From Bradysia coprophila (Eukaryota; Arthropoda; Insecta; Diptera; Sciaridae), in the NCBI RefSeq assembly GCF_014529535.1, contig NW_023504022.1, positions 186,001 to 250,000 of the forward strand: a stretch of DNA of 64,000 bases, in the 5' to 3' direction. A program made the position numbers and the translations under genes. Below are positions 1 to 10,285 of the stretch, piece after piece (within the stretch, counting starts at the first letter, position 1; each line of letters opens with the position of its first letter). A model generated the notes under the pieces. That model had not been told where the DNA came from. It did no database searches and saw only the letters and a program-made list of their open reading frames with translations.

Positions 1-299
1 GTCCTAGATATACGTAGCTCTAGGCCATAAACCGAAAGAATTGGGGTTAAGGGACCAACGTTGAGGCGAAACAACACGATCAGGAAGCCCAAGGATAGAA
101 CGATCCCAGAATTCTTATTAGCTACTAGCTTAAGCTTTTAAAGGACGTCCTTTAAAAGACGTCAATAACCTTTTGCTCAGATAGGTTCAAAAGAATGGGC
201 AAAGCTTTATGGAAAAGAATGTTCAAAAAGAGTAACACTACCCCGTCGGGCACTGTGCACTTTGATAGGCACTGTGGTCCCGGTACGTGCAGAAATGTG
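1..299. other. No gene recognised at the left edge
   Basis: I see no coding sequence here. It lies downstream of the BEL/Pao integrase relic (which reads on the minus strand), so it may hold the end of that element, including an LTR. No second copy of an LTR is present in the window to test this. Confidence 0.3.
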
Positions 300-1085
300 C
301 GGGTCAGAGCTCGGGGATTACCGGGGCGAGCAAAGTAAAGCTTTCATACTCACCAACCCGCAGTAGCAAGCGTAGTGTTTTAATGCTAAAAACCTTCAAA
401 AGAAGCCACAACGAATTATACCCCATCGATACCTGGGAACAATTCTATAACTTTTGCGACTGCCAATCAATTCGTTTCTTGTTATCCAATTCCACCACTT
501 TTATTTTGTTAAACATGCAGTGTCTAATGTTCCGATGGGCTAACTGACTTAGGTAATACTTACGGAAACGATCTCTCAATTCTTGTCTCCTGGTCTTCTG
601 CAATGTACGTCAACGGCCGAGAATAGATGACCTGCTCATAGTCACATAAAATAGTTTCCATTTCCACATAATCCAACGTCTGTTTGCCCAGATCACAATT
701 TAATAAGTTTTTGACTAGTCCTAATAATTTCTCCCACCATCCACCCCACCATGGAGCACTAGGGGGATTGAAAATCCATTTAATTCGTCTCGCGCTGTTT
801 ATGTCTTGCTGATTTCGTCCCAGTCTAACTGCTTCATTAAATTGTCCGTGTCAACAAAATTTGTGTCATTGTCCGTATGAATTACTGCTGGCCTTCCCCG
901 TCTAGCGATAAACCGCCTTAAAGCCTGTTAAATCCTTCCGTTGAGAGTGACGTGACTAATTCTAGATGTACTGCTCTATATACGGAGTCAACGGTCCTCC
1001 AAGATCAATCTCAACAATTTCGAAACTCGTCGCATCACGTACGCGGTTCAACGGTAATGGAGGCTCTGGTGCTATAAATTGGCAT
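300..1085 (-). pseudogene. BEL/Pao retrotransposon integrase relic
   Basis: Minus-strand translation gives the integrase part of a BEL/Pao pol polyprotein, which inserts element cDNA into the genome. Reading downward from 1085, the linker PLPLNRVRDATSFEIVEIDL is followed by a GGPL stretch, then RRGRPAVIHTDNDTNFV (catalytic-core style with the TDN aspartate), FNPPSAPWWGGWWEKLLGLV (the BEL/Pao PP..PWWGG.WE motif), SRPLTYI and a C-terminal ELDNKKRIDW basic segment. Stops and frame changes interrupt it, for example just after the T-D-N block near 830-850 and in the C-terminal part. It is a decayed copy. The family is recognised from these motifs; the exact clade is not determined. Confidence 0.8.
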
Positions 1086-1818
1086 GCTTGGATGACTTCG
1101 ATGTTTGATTTTTTAGCGCAGCCCCAGAGTGCTGCACCGTACATCCAGATCGGTGCTAATATTGATTTGAAGATCAATCTCTTGCAATACAGGTTCAGTT
1201 GGGAGTTGTATCCAACTAGCCAGTACATTTGTCTTGATTTCAGTTTAATTTGTTGAGTTTTCTGTTTCACATGATGTTTCCAGTTTAATCTGTTGTCCAA
1301 ATTTAGTCCCAGATATTTTGCTGACTCTGCCTGTGGAACTGGATTTCCATTTAGGAAGATGCGGAGATTGCTGTTTATATGTCGCAATGTAAAAGTGACG
1401 TGGTTGGATTTGCTCTCGTTGAGTTTTATTTTCCAATCTGTGGTCCACTGATTTATTTTATCCAATGATTCCTGCAGTTTTTTAACAGCCTCACTATGAG
1501 ATGAATCCGTTGCCATAATCGCTGTGTCATCAGCGAATGTGCCAATAAAAGAGTTCTCTGAGACAGGTATGTCGGCAGTGTATATCGTGTAAAGGAGAGG
1601 AGAGGAGCTTGTACGCTTCCTTGTGGTACTCCTGCCGAGATTAAATAGTAGTTGGAATAAGTTTCTTCGTCTTTCACTCGGAATTTCCTTTCCGACATAT
1701 ATGATTCAAGTAATTTACAGTAGTTTTCTGGAAGTATTTTGCTCAATTTGTAAATGAGTCCTTCGTGCCATACTTTATCAAATGCCTGTGATACATCTAG
1801 AATGGCAAATTCTAGCAA
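1075..1818 (-). pseudogene. Jockey-type non-LTR reverse transcriptase relic
   Basis: The minus strand encodes the palm and thumb of a LINE reverse transcriptase in two overlapping frames. The first, from 1818, carries LDVSQAFDKVWHEGLIYKL and SAGVPQGSVQAPLL. A frameshift near 1600 then moves the reading frame, and the second frame contains the catalytic FADDTAIMA box near 1520-1545, followed by KYLGLNLDNRLNWKHH and APIWMYGAALWG, all hallmarks of Jockey-clade enzymes. The N-terminal endonuclease and fingers are missing and the C-terminal end runs directly into BEL/Pao integrase sequence near 1080. It is a dead fragment. FDKVWH and the thumb motifs support the Jockey clade; subfamily is unknown. 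Confidence 0.85.
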
Positions 1819-2160
1819 TTTTTAGCAAATTGTGGAAAATTGAATTTAAAAATTTCCTAGTGTCTATGTCAAAGAAACCTCACTAACAGCCTTTTACGGC
1901 CAATAACAAGTTCAGTCTGGACCACGTGCAGTCAAATGACAATGTGACGTTGTTAACGTGATTTCTAAACGACGAGGTATGCAAATACTCTGCGAAGAAG
2001 CTAAACGCGTAACTGATATCTCGCCTAAGTGTAGAATAGATAGTAAATGTACACAAATTCATCGTATTTGGGTGACGTCATACGAGTAATTCGGTTTAAA
2101 CACACCGCAACTACCCGAATTATGAAGCTTGAGTGAACTTTAGGACGTTATCAGTGTGGT
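1819..2160. other. Intergenic, nothing recognised
   Basis: I see no open reading frame of note, no splice-consistent exon and no repeat shared with the rest of the window. Confidence 0.3.
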
Positions 2161-2179
2161 AGAGAAATTTCATGTGTAA

Positions 2180-2255
2180 TTTGTCTGAGACGGGAATCGA
2201 ATCCGTAGCATTTTGGTAGAAGGCCAATACGTAACCACTGAGTCATCCCGTTTCG
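2180..2255 (-). repeat. tRNA-derived SINE-like patch
   Basis: On the minus strand an A-box-like TGACTCAGTGG (2245-2235) is followed about 40 bases later by a B-box-like GGATTCGATTCCCG (2204-2191). These are internal RNA polymerase III promoter elements. The flanks do not pair into a tRNA acceptor stem, so I read it as a tRNA-derived SINE head or tRNA relic. A related A-box occurs in both arms of the palindrome at 10421-10514. Confidence 0.5.
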
Positions 2256-2489
2256 TGTATAATACTGCCGTGTTTTGAGCTTTCTTTGTAATGTACTGAA
2301 ATCTTCCGAATTTCCAATGGAATCCAAAAGGAGCTCAAAACTTTTGAAAGCTTTCCAAAGCACACACTCAATCCGATACGTTGTTTTGGCTTATAATAGG
2401 ACTTTTCCAAGGCTATTTGAGTAGTCAAAAAGTCATCCACAGAGACATACAAAAGCATTGTTTGGATAACATTATTTGTGTTAGACCTA

Positions 2490-2526
2490 GGGGTCACCGA
2501 CTTATTATTTCGAAGTCGGTGACCCC
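2490..2526. repeat. Perfect 14-bp hairpin
   Basis: GGGGTCACCGACTT at 2490-2503 is followed after 9 bases by its exact reverse complement at 2513-2526. No TIR element or gene end could be assigned to it. Confidence 0.7.
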
Positions 2527-2721
2527 TTGAGTGAGACAAAGCTTTCACAACTTACTACTTGAATCAGTTACACGAGATGGTACAGAATTAAGATTGGCCT
2601 TAAGGTTTCAGCTACTAACCACAAGTAAAGAGTCATACCCTGTTGGCTGTACAAGTCTAGCATCATAAACAAAATGAAAGAATTATGACAGAATTAAGGT
2701 CTTTCATTGAGAATTTTCATC

Positions 2722-2727
2722 TTTATT
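2722..2727 (-). terminator. Polyadenylation signal of the MAM-like gene
   Basis: AATAAA on the minus strand, about 57 bases after the TGA at 2787-2785. Confidence 0.55.
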
Positions 2728-2784
2728 GTTCGTATCAATAACTATTCTGATGTAACGTCATCTTGATGTTGTATTCGTTAAAAA

Positions 2785-4185
2785 TCATTGAGTGGCACAC
2801 TTATTGTCCGTTCTAGTTATGTCTAAAAATTCGATAGCCAATCCATTGTGAACTGCAGCATTTGTTTGAATGAAAATCTGAAGAAAAATTTGTAGTTCAA
2901 ATTAGAACTCGCATTTCCAATTCACAAAAGTTTCGCTTCTGACATTACCTGTGCATGATCGAATTTTCGATTTACACTCCCAGTTAAAGATCTCCATTCG
3001 TTGCCACTGCTTTCCACTGACAAAATCACTTGTCTGTCACCCGTCAGCTTATCGTAAACATAAATCTCAACCCAAGCGCCAGGCCACAATGTGTTCAAAT
3101 AAATGGCGCTTCGGATTCGACTATTCGAGTCCAAAGCTAGTGGTTTGGATAACTGCAAGCAGGACATACCTTCGGTTTGGCTGGACAAGTGAAATGTCGA
3201 CGATGCACGGTATGGGGAAATTGTTGAATTTTCATAAGACTTAATTGTCAGTGCTGGCAGTTGTAGGTCTTCACAACTCTGAAAGGCATTTAAGATCTGA
3301 GACGATGATTGTTGGTTGAAGTCGATCGTTGCGCAAAGATTTTCTTCTGGAGTTTCGGGAGCTTCTGGAGTGTGGTAATTATCAACGCATAAGCCATCCG
3401 ATACTGGATAATCGTAAATTTTGATGTACTCAAAGGCTGCATAAGGCGCGTTACTCAACAATGGTTTGGCATAAATTTGAAGCTAAAATTGAATTTTGCG
3501 CTTAATTAAAATCAAATTCGACGTTTTGCATTAATATGCAGTTGAAAAGTATCATTTCTTATACAATGCTCTATGAACACTATATCATCATGCACACGAA
3601 TAAGTCTAGCGAATCATAATAGAAATGAAATTTCAATTTGTTCCTTAACTCAACCACTCGTGGCCAGTGTGTATGTGGTCATTGCTCTGCACTTACCACA
3701 GCTTCACCAATCCAATCTGGGACCGAAAAGCTTGTCACCAGATACGTTTTTGCCGCCGATTCCCACCAATGTTGTGCGTAAATTGTGTAAGATTGGTTCA
3801 ATGGGACTGAGTACAAATCGAATCGCCATATATCACGTGTAACAAACATGCTGATGTTTAAGCCGATGTTTAAAGCCATTTCTAAATTGAGTGTTTTGCT
3901 TGCTGGTAACGTGAATGGCCTCGATGCGGAGCATCTGTTCGCCACTGCGTCAGTATCATATTTGGGTGTTAAGTAATAGGTTGATGTTGGCCGAATGCTA
4001 GACGGTTCAGTTGATTCATTGTACATTCTTAGAGCCCATGGATCGAGGTCATTGTCATAACACTTTGTGAAGCCATTGAACAATGACGGATCACTGAAAT
4101 CGAACATCCAGCAACCCTCATTCTGCGATGAAATCAGTTCAATTTGAGCGAGTAGTATAATTGCAGCGGAAAATAAAATTCTCAT
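2785..4185 (-). CDS. Secreted two-domain MAM-like protein, three exons
   Basis: Exons 4185-3697, 3482-2949 and 2877-2785 join in phase 0 at both junctions (donors GTAAGT and GTAATG, acceptors TTTTAG and TTCTTCAG) and give 371 residues. Residues 1-20 are a signal peptide. Two homologous domains follow, beginning at Cys25 (CWMFDF) and Cys213 (CATIDF). Each has an S-F or S-P aromatic-rich beta pattern and ends in a similar strand (AAFEYIKIYD and GLAIEFLDI), as in MAM-type jelly rolls. There are several N-x-S/T sites. A TATA-like CATAAATA lies at 4272-4265, and AATAAA at 2727-2722 follows the stop by about 57 bases. Known MAM modules act in extracellular adhesion or substrate binding; the role here is not known. 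The internal duplication and secretion signal are seen directly, while the MAM assignment is inference. Confidence 0.75.
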
Positions 4186-4264
4186 GTTGAATCACTGACA
4201 CTGTTGCGTTGAACTCTCGAAGTTGAATTCAAAATCAATTAACGAATCTCCTCGAAATATCTTC

Positions 4265-4272
4265 TATTTATG
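4265..4272 (-). promoter_or_regulatory. TATA-like box of the MAM-like gene
   Basis: CATAAATA lies about 80 bases upstream of the ATG on the minus strand, a workable distance for a short 5' UTR. No initiator could be fixed. Confidence 0.35.
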
Positions 4273-4299
4273 CGCGAAAACTCGATTCTAATAATTAGA

Positions 4300-5173
4300 G
4301 ACAGAAACTTTGGTGGTTTTCTTATCGCAGGTTTATTATCGAAGATTAGCAATTTTTGACCCATACGAATTCAAAGTTTCAAGATTGAGTGAAAAAATGA
4401 TTAAATGTCCGAAACGTCCATAAACGACGTACACTATTTTTCCAGATTTTTAGGCTCTCCCCTCCTTCATCGTTAATGATTTTACCATACCTTCAATATG
4501 GCGTGACACACACAGCCAGACCCCCTTCCTACCCTTCAAAGTACACGTCATTTGATGCAACCCTCGGCTTCGACTCGAACTGCAAACGCCATTTTTTAGA
4601 GTGATTTTGGATAAACTGTAAAGTCCGTTCGATTTCGGTGAGCTGTTTTCCAGAACGAACCCCCCTATCCTTCCAGTTACGAATGTTTGTCCATACTATT
4701 GGAAAATCAAACAATATCACAACTGAATCGGCTTCTGTCGCTATTTACAGTAATATTCGACTCATCAAGCAGGAAAAACCATAAAAATTCAAGTGCTAAG
4801 AATCCACAGAATTCGATGTTGTCACTTTCAGTTTCTCAAAATTCAAATGATGACTTTATTGTACAGACGATCAATATAAATTTTACAGCCGTCAACGAAA
4901 CAATCAAAATGATTAACATTGCGTTGACAATCAGATCGTTATTGTACGTAATATCCGGAGAATACCTCCATAAAGACTGTAAAGATAATGATAATCAACC
5001 AATTCAGCAATTTGCAGTGCACAAAACTTTACATTTTTTCACAGATAGAAAATTGTTCAGTCATGTTTTGGATTTTGTAAGAGTTATTTGTGGAATATCA
5101 TGTCATTATCACACTCTAGCAGTGACACAACATTTTCATAAGTCATATTGAACACTGCACAACGCTTCCAGTT
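4300..5173. other. Intergenic; one unplaced 154-codon ORF
   Basis: A plus-strand ORF spans 4687-5151 (154 codons). It has no recognised motif, no repeat structure and no flanking splice sites I would trust. It may be a chance ORF. Nothing else is visible. Confidence 0.25.
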
Positions 5174-5189
5174 ATTCCCTTGACTGAAA

Positions 5190-6010
5190 GTCAGGGTCTA
5201 ACGGTCAAAAATGGGTAAAAATGAGGGTCCGTAACCAAAAAAAAAATATTTTTTTTAGAAAAAAATGAAAATGAGGGTCCGTAACCCAAAAAAAATATTT
5301 TTTTAGAAAAAAATGAAAATGAGGGTCCGTAACCCAAAAAAAATATTTTTTTAGAAAAAAATGGAAATGAGGGTCCGTAACCAAAAAAAAATTTTTTTTT
5401 TAGAAAAAAATGAAAATGAGGGTCTGTAACCAAAAAAAAATATTTTTTTAGAAAAAAATGAAAATGAGGGTCCGTAACCAAAAAAAAATATTTTTTTTAG
5501 AAAAAAATGAAAATGAGGGTCCGTAACCAAAAAAAAAATTTTTTTTAGAAAAAAATGAAAATGAGGGTCCGTAACCAAAAAAAAATATTTTTTTAGAAAA
5601 AAATGAAAATGAGGGTCCGCAACCAAAAAAAAATATTTTTTTTAGAAAAAAATAAAAATGAGGGTCCGTAACCAAAAAAAAATATTTTTTTAGAAAAAAA
5701 TGGAAATGAGGGTCCGTAACCAAAAAAAAAATTTTTTTAGAAAAAAATGGAAATGAGGGTCCGCAACCAAAAAAAAATATTTTTTTTAGAAAAAAATGAA
5801 AATGAGGGTCCGTAACCCAAAAAAAATATTTTTTTAGAAAAAAATGGAAATGAGGGTCCGTAACCAAAAAAAAAATTTTTTTTAGAAAAAAATGAAAATG
5901 AGGGTCCGTAACCAAAAAAAAATATTTTTTTTAGAAAAAAATGAAAATGAGGGTCCGTAACCAAAAAAAATTTTTTTTTTTAGAAAAAAATGAAAATGAG
6001 AATCCGTAAC
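5190..6010. repeat. 48-bp A/T-tract satellite array (about 17 units)
   Basis: Units of about 48-49 bp contain GAGGGTCCGTAACC, a run of A, a run of T, TAGAAAAAAATG. I count 16 good units plus one degenerate unit. Tract length varies between units (ATATTT or ATTT cores). The array is inside the 5-kb repeat; the other copy has four fewer units. ORFs over the array are by-products of the repeat. Confidence 0.9.
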
Positions 6011-6590
6011 CAAATTTTTAAAATGACACGCCACTCCACTACAAAAAAGAAGTTTTTTGGAAATGCACTCAAAATGGCACCTATTGGGAGCTCAGAACAA
6101 CATTCAGTAAAATCGGTCAAGTTCCTTCCCCATACAAAATTTTTCATTTCATGAAATTTCATGCGCCCGCGCCCTTTCGAAATCGTTTTGTCATAAAAGT
6201 TCAGTGAGTGGACATGTTTTGACCGAAGTTAATTTGTATCTTATAGTCAAAGGTCAGACCTTTCTAACGATACCCCACTCAATATATTTCACGTGAGAAA
6301 AATAAGTTTGTTGACTTGAAAATTGTCGTGAAGTCCTCCAACTCGAAAACAGGCTAAATAGTTAGGACACTCATATTGAGTCTTTATACTTTTCATATTT
6401 TATTTGGCTTTGATAGAAGGACCGTAAATAAAACGTTTTTTAAAGACAAATCTATGAAAATGAATACTTTCTTTGATTACTCCGTTCACTCTATTTTCGA
6501 GTTGGTGACTTCACGACAATTTTCAAGTCAACAAACTTATTTTTCTCACGTGAAATATATTGAGTGGGGTATCGATAGAAAGGTATGACC

Positions 6591-6718
6591 TCTGACATAT
6601 TTTATTTTATTTTTTATTTTATTAAATAGGGCGTATGACTAGTTACTCAGTCATACTGCACTTAGGCCGCCTGTGGGCCCATTGTGCTCACCCTTTTGGA
6701 AAAATAAATATCTGACAT
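6591..6718 (-). mobile_element. 112-bp retroposon tail inserted with an 8-bp target duplication
   Basis: TCTGACAT occurs at 6591-6598 and again at 6711-6718. The other copy of the 5-kb repeat has this octamer once and lacks the 112 bases between, so it preserves the empty site. On the minus strand the insert ends in an A-rich ATAAAAT tract and contains GAGCACAATGGGCCCACAGG, resembling the 3' end of a LINE or a SINE. Confidence 0.8.
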
Positions 6719-8914
6719 AAGATCAAAATATGTCCACTCACCAAACTTTTGTGACAAAACGGTTTCGAAGGGGCGGGAGCGCATGAAATTTCATGGAATG
6801 AAAAATTTTATATGGGGAAGTAAATTGACCGATTTCGGAAAAACTTCTTTTTTGTTGAAGAGGGGCGTGATGAGGGTCCGCAACAAAAAAAATTCCAACC
6901 GAGAATCAAGTTCAAACAAGTGACCACTATAGAGCGTGTAATTTCGAACCAAATTCTACAAATTCTACAAAATCGGACGTGTGGATCAGTAGCACTTTGC
7001 AGCTTCATGTCTCTAGATCCCCCACCATTTAGGGTTGTGTCCACTAAGGGCTTATTGTTTAGGGCTCGTTTAGGGAAGGCGAATGAGAGTTTGAAGTTTT
7101 GAAAAATGTTGTTTTAACATTTTAGCGTAGACTAAAACTAGACTATCCGTCCGTAGGGGCGGATTAACCTATGGGGAATTCGGTACCGTGCCCATGCCGT
7201 TGGAAACACTTGGCGCTGGAGAAACTCGTGCACCATACAAATTTCAAATAATGTTCTCTAAAATACGTGCAATAAAATGCAAAAACAAAACAAAATTGGC
7301 GCTGAATTTTTGAAATTTGGCGCTGCATTTTTATATGCCAGTGGTGCTGAAAACCTTAATCGGCCCCTGAAATGAGGGATTCTTTTGAAAAACAGTCTGT
7401 TTAAAATTCTCTCAGGAACATAAATTTGCTTACATCCGTCGTAGGCAATGATAGTCAAAACCGCCAGACAAAAATTCAGTGTTTGCCCTAATTTAGAGCA
7501 GACATTCGCTTCCCGGGCTTCCCGGGCTTCCCGTCATTGTTTTAGATATAACGATTTTGAAAATATTATCCAGCAGCTAAAATTACTATAAGAAAAAAGA
7601 ATGTGTAAAATTTTTTGTGGTTAGAATTTTTTGAGTAGCTGAACTAGGTGTCAAATTTACACTTCAAATTCACACTCATCGAGACACTATCATTGCATGT
7701 TGGGTGACATTGAAAAGCTTAGACCAGTAGCAATCAGAGGCAAAAGTTCTTGTGTTTTCGATACGTTTCGGATGGTCAGCAACCGTTAGAGATTTGCCGA
7801 AATTATCAAGTTTTTACCCCTATTTGCAACTACTCATATCTCATCGTAGGTGAATTCTACCCGCGTATAAGAGGTTTGCCCCGAAAGTACATACAATCAC
7901 ATTTATAATAGCATCACACGACCTTGCACGTTTCGTGTATCTGGAGAAATTCCCATAAGAAAAGTGCTCGTTTTTGGTTTTCGATCACCTCTCGCTGGCC
8001 ACACAACAATCGAGGAATTTCTATGAAAGTGGTTTAGACTTCTAGGGACCAATAGCTATCTAGGCACATATAAAAAATTCACTGGATGATGCGTCCAATT
8101 TCGGCAGGCTGTCCAAAAGAATCCCTTAATCATGCCCGCACGTTAGTAAGCGGGTGTGACGCAAGTCCACTACCAAAAACGTTTTTAAAAACAATTTTTG
8201 AGGACGGCGGAACATATTTACAGCAAATTTTTGACTTCTCCCCCTTAACTCCAACGACCCCCAAACAAGGATATTTGGAATCTAGGCATCCATACGAGTT
8301 CAACGAGCTATCACACGTTACTGCAGCTTCAAAATTGGCTGAGATATTGAAATTCGAAATATTGATGTTTGTTTGAAAATAAGAAAAATTTCGTTTTTTC
8401 AGATAACTGAAATCGCCTACGTTAGTTAGTTACTTAGTTCCTATGGAAAAGGACGATTTCGTAACTCTTAAACGTTTCTTGCGATTTTCCTGAAATTTTG
8501 GTTATAGGTCCATCTCGGGCCCTAGATCAAAATAATATTTTAAAAAATGGGGGTATGCAAGCGTTTTTGGGAGCTAGGACTCCCGGAAGTTTCCATACAA
8601 TGCCATGTAACAGCTTGTGTTGTGTGTGTGTGTGTGTGAAGAAATAATTTTTTTTCACTAATTATGAATTATGATTGGTAAATGTTGGAAAAAGTGTTTT
8701 GATGGCTTTGGGTTATTTTCGTCATGAGTGATGTGTTCCGAGGTTGGTTCCTAAATTTTGGGATGACAGATGATTCCTCTGGGACTACCTGAGGTGCTCT
8801 AAGATTGGTTTCTAGATTTTGGGATTCAGACTGATTTCTCTAGAATTTTTAATTTCCATTAGGTTTTTTGATGTTGTCGAAATGACATACTTACAAAAAT
8901 GGTGATATCAGTCA

Positions 8915-9343
8915 AAAAAAACCCTTAAAGGGTAAATGTGACGCAAGTCCTTTATCTTACTTACAAAATAACTGATATCGCTGAGGGTGACGCATTGTGC
9001 GCCGTACGCAAAAGTGTTATCAACAAAAAATTGACCCAAAAAATTTGTGAAAGAAAATTTTATAAAAAGAAATTTGCGTCGCAAGTGGCAGATGTTGAGG
9101 AAATTATTGTTAGGTAAATGGTTAGAAAATGTATTGAAAGAATTGAAACGTAAGAAAACCGAATCATCTGCCACTTGTGATGCAAATTTCTTTTTGTAAA
9201 ATTTTCTTTCACACATTTTTTGGGTCAATTTTTTGTTGATAACACTTTTGCGTACGGCGCACAATGCGTCACCCTCAGCGATATCAGTTATTTTGTAAGT
9301 AAGATAAAGGACTTGCGTCACATTTACCCTTTAAGGGTTTTTT
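8915..9343. repeat. 429-bp foldback element inside the 5-kb repeat
   Basis: The left arm 8915-9094 and right arm 9165-9343 are near-perfect reverse complements of about 180 bases, separated by a 70-base loop. The ends are runs of A and T followed by CCCTTAAAGGGT. It is present in both copies of the host repeat (second at 49054-49482), so it entered before they separated. The 137-codon ORF across it is a product of the palindrome. Confidence 0.9.
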
Positions 9344-10285
9344 GATATATTTTTATAGTGAATACGTAATTTAAGGCTAGTTTAGGGCTGACGATTGAAG
9401 ACGATTGCATTTATCCTGCTTTTAAGTACCGTAAAGTTAAACAGCGTTCTTTGGCTAGTCCTTATTTTAATGATGATTGATTTGTGTAGCGTTAATAGGA
9501 TGTAGTCCGTAAGCTATGATCAGTTTATATATCGCGAAAACTGCTACAATGCATGGCTAGTTGGCTAGTGATTGAAAATTTGGACAACTTTGTCCGATTA
9601 GAAGCCCTAGTACGGTTCCAAACGTCAGCCCTAAACGAGCCTTCAACATCATACTACCAATTAGCGCTGAAACACTTAGTGTATTGCTAAAACAGCATAT
9701 ATGACATGGTTTTTCACTTAAAGTGTGAACAACTTCTCCAAATAAGTGCCCTAAACTCGCGACAGGTTCTAATTGTCAGCACTAAATGAGCCTCAAATTA
9801 CACATCAACTGTAAAGTCAAATTTATAATAAATTTAAATACACTAAAATGATAAAACGACATGTTTCAAACATTTAGGGTTCACTTATTTGGGCAGCCCT
9901 AACATCGAGTCCAGTCATTCGTCATCCATAGACGAGCCCTTAACTATAAGCTCTAAGTGGATTGTGTACAAAGCATAACGTCAGTAAATGTTTGTGAACA
10001 CGATAGAGTGTGTAATTTCGAACCTAACTAATTTGGTTTCAATAGAAGCGCATTTCGATTTTATAGGTCGAGTTTGAAAACGAGGATAATCTGTCGAGTA
10101 GTTCAACAGTGGTAGGGTTCTGTTTGAAATGTGGAATTGAAGTGAGTAAATTACGTCTGTAAATACATTGCTGATTATTGATCAAAACTAACTCGATTAG
10201 GAACGCCTTTAATTGTTTCATTTAAATTTTCAAATATGTACACAACAGTCAAGGGATCTGACCCACCCATACCGGTGGGACCTAG

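Larger units (their letters stand above)
5174..10285. mobile_element. 5.1-kb non-coding repeat, copy 1
   Basis: The same sequence recurs at 45634-50424 with only scattered substitutions. Near the left edge is CCCTTGACTG, and its reverse complement CAGTCAAGGG lies about 40 bases inside the right edge, suggesting subterminal inverted repeats. Flanks become unrelated exactly outside ATTCCC... and ...GACCTAG, and the right edge is followed by GTT, matching the GTT before the left edge (a possible short target duplication). The interior has a 48-bp satellite array, a GT microsatellite near 8620 and a 429-bp foldback, but no ORF over 137 codons. I read it as a non-autonomous transposable element; a segmental duplication is the alternative. 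Confidence 0.65.

Noticed and set aside
2180..2255. Functional tRNA gene
   Set aside because: A and B boxes are present but no acceptor stem or anticodon arm can be folded.
5191..5964. Overlapping ORFs with repeated VTDPHFHFFLKK
   Set aside because: They are frames of the 48-bp satellite, shift between units and differ between copies.
8908..9321. 137-codon minus-strand ORF (also at 49047-49460)
   Set aside because: It spans a near-perfect palindrome; its two ends encode each other's complement, so it is a by-product of the foldback.
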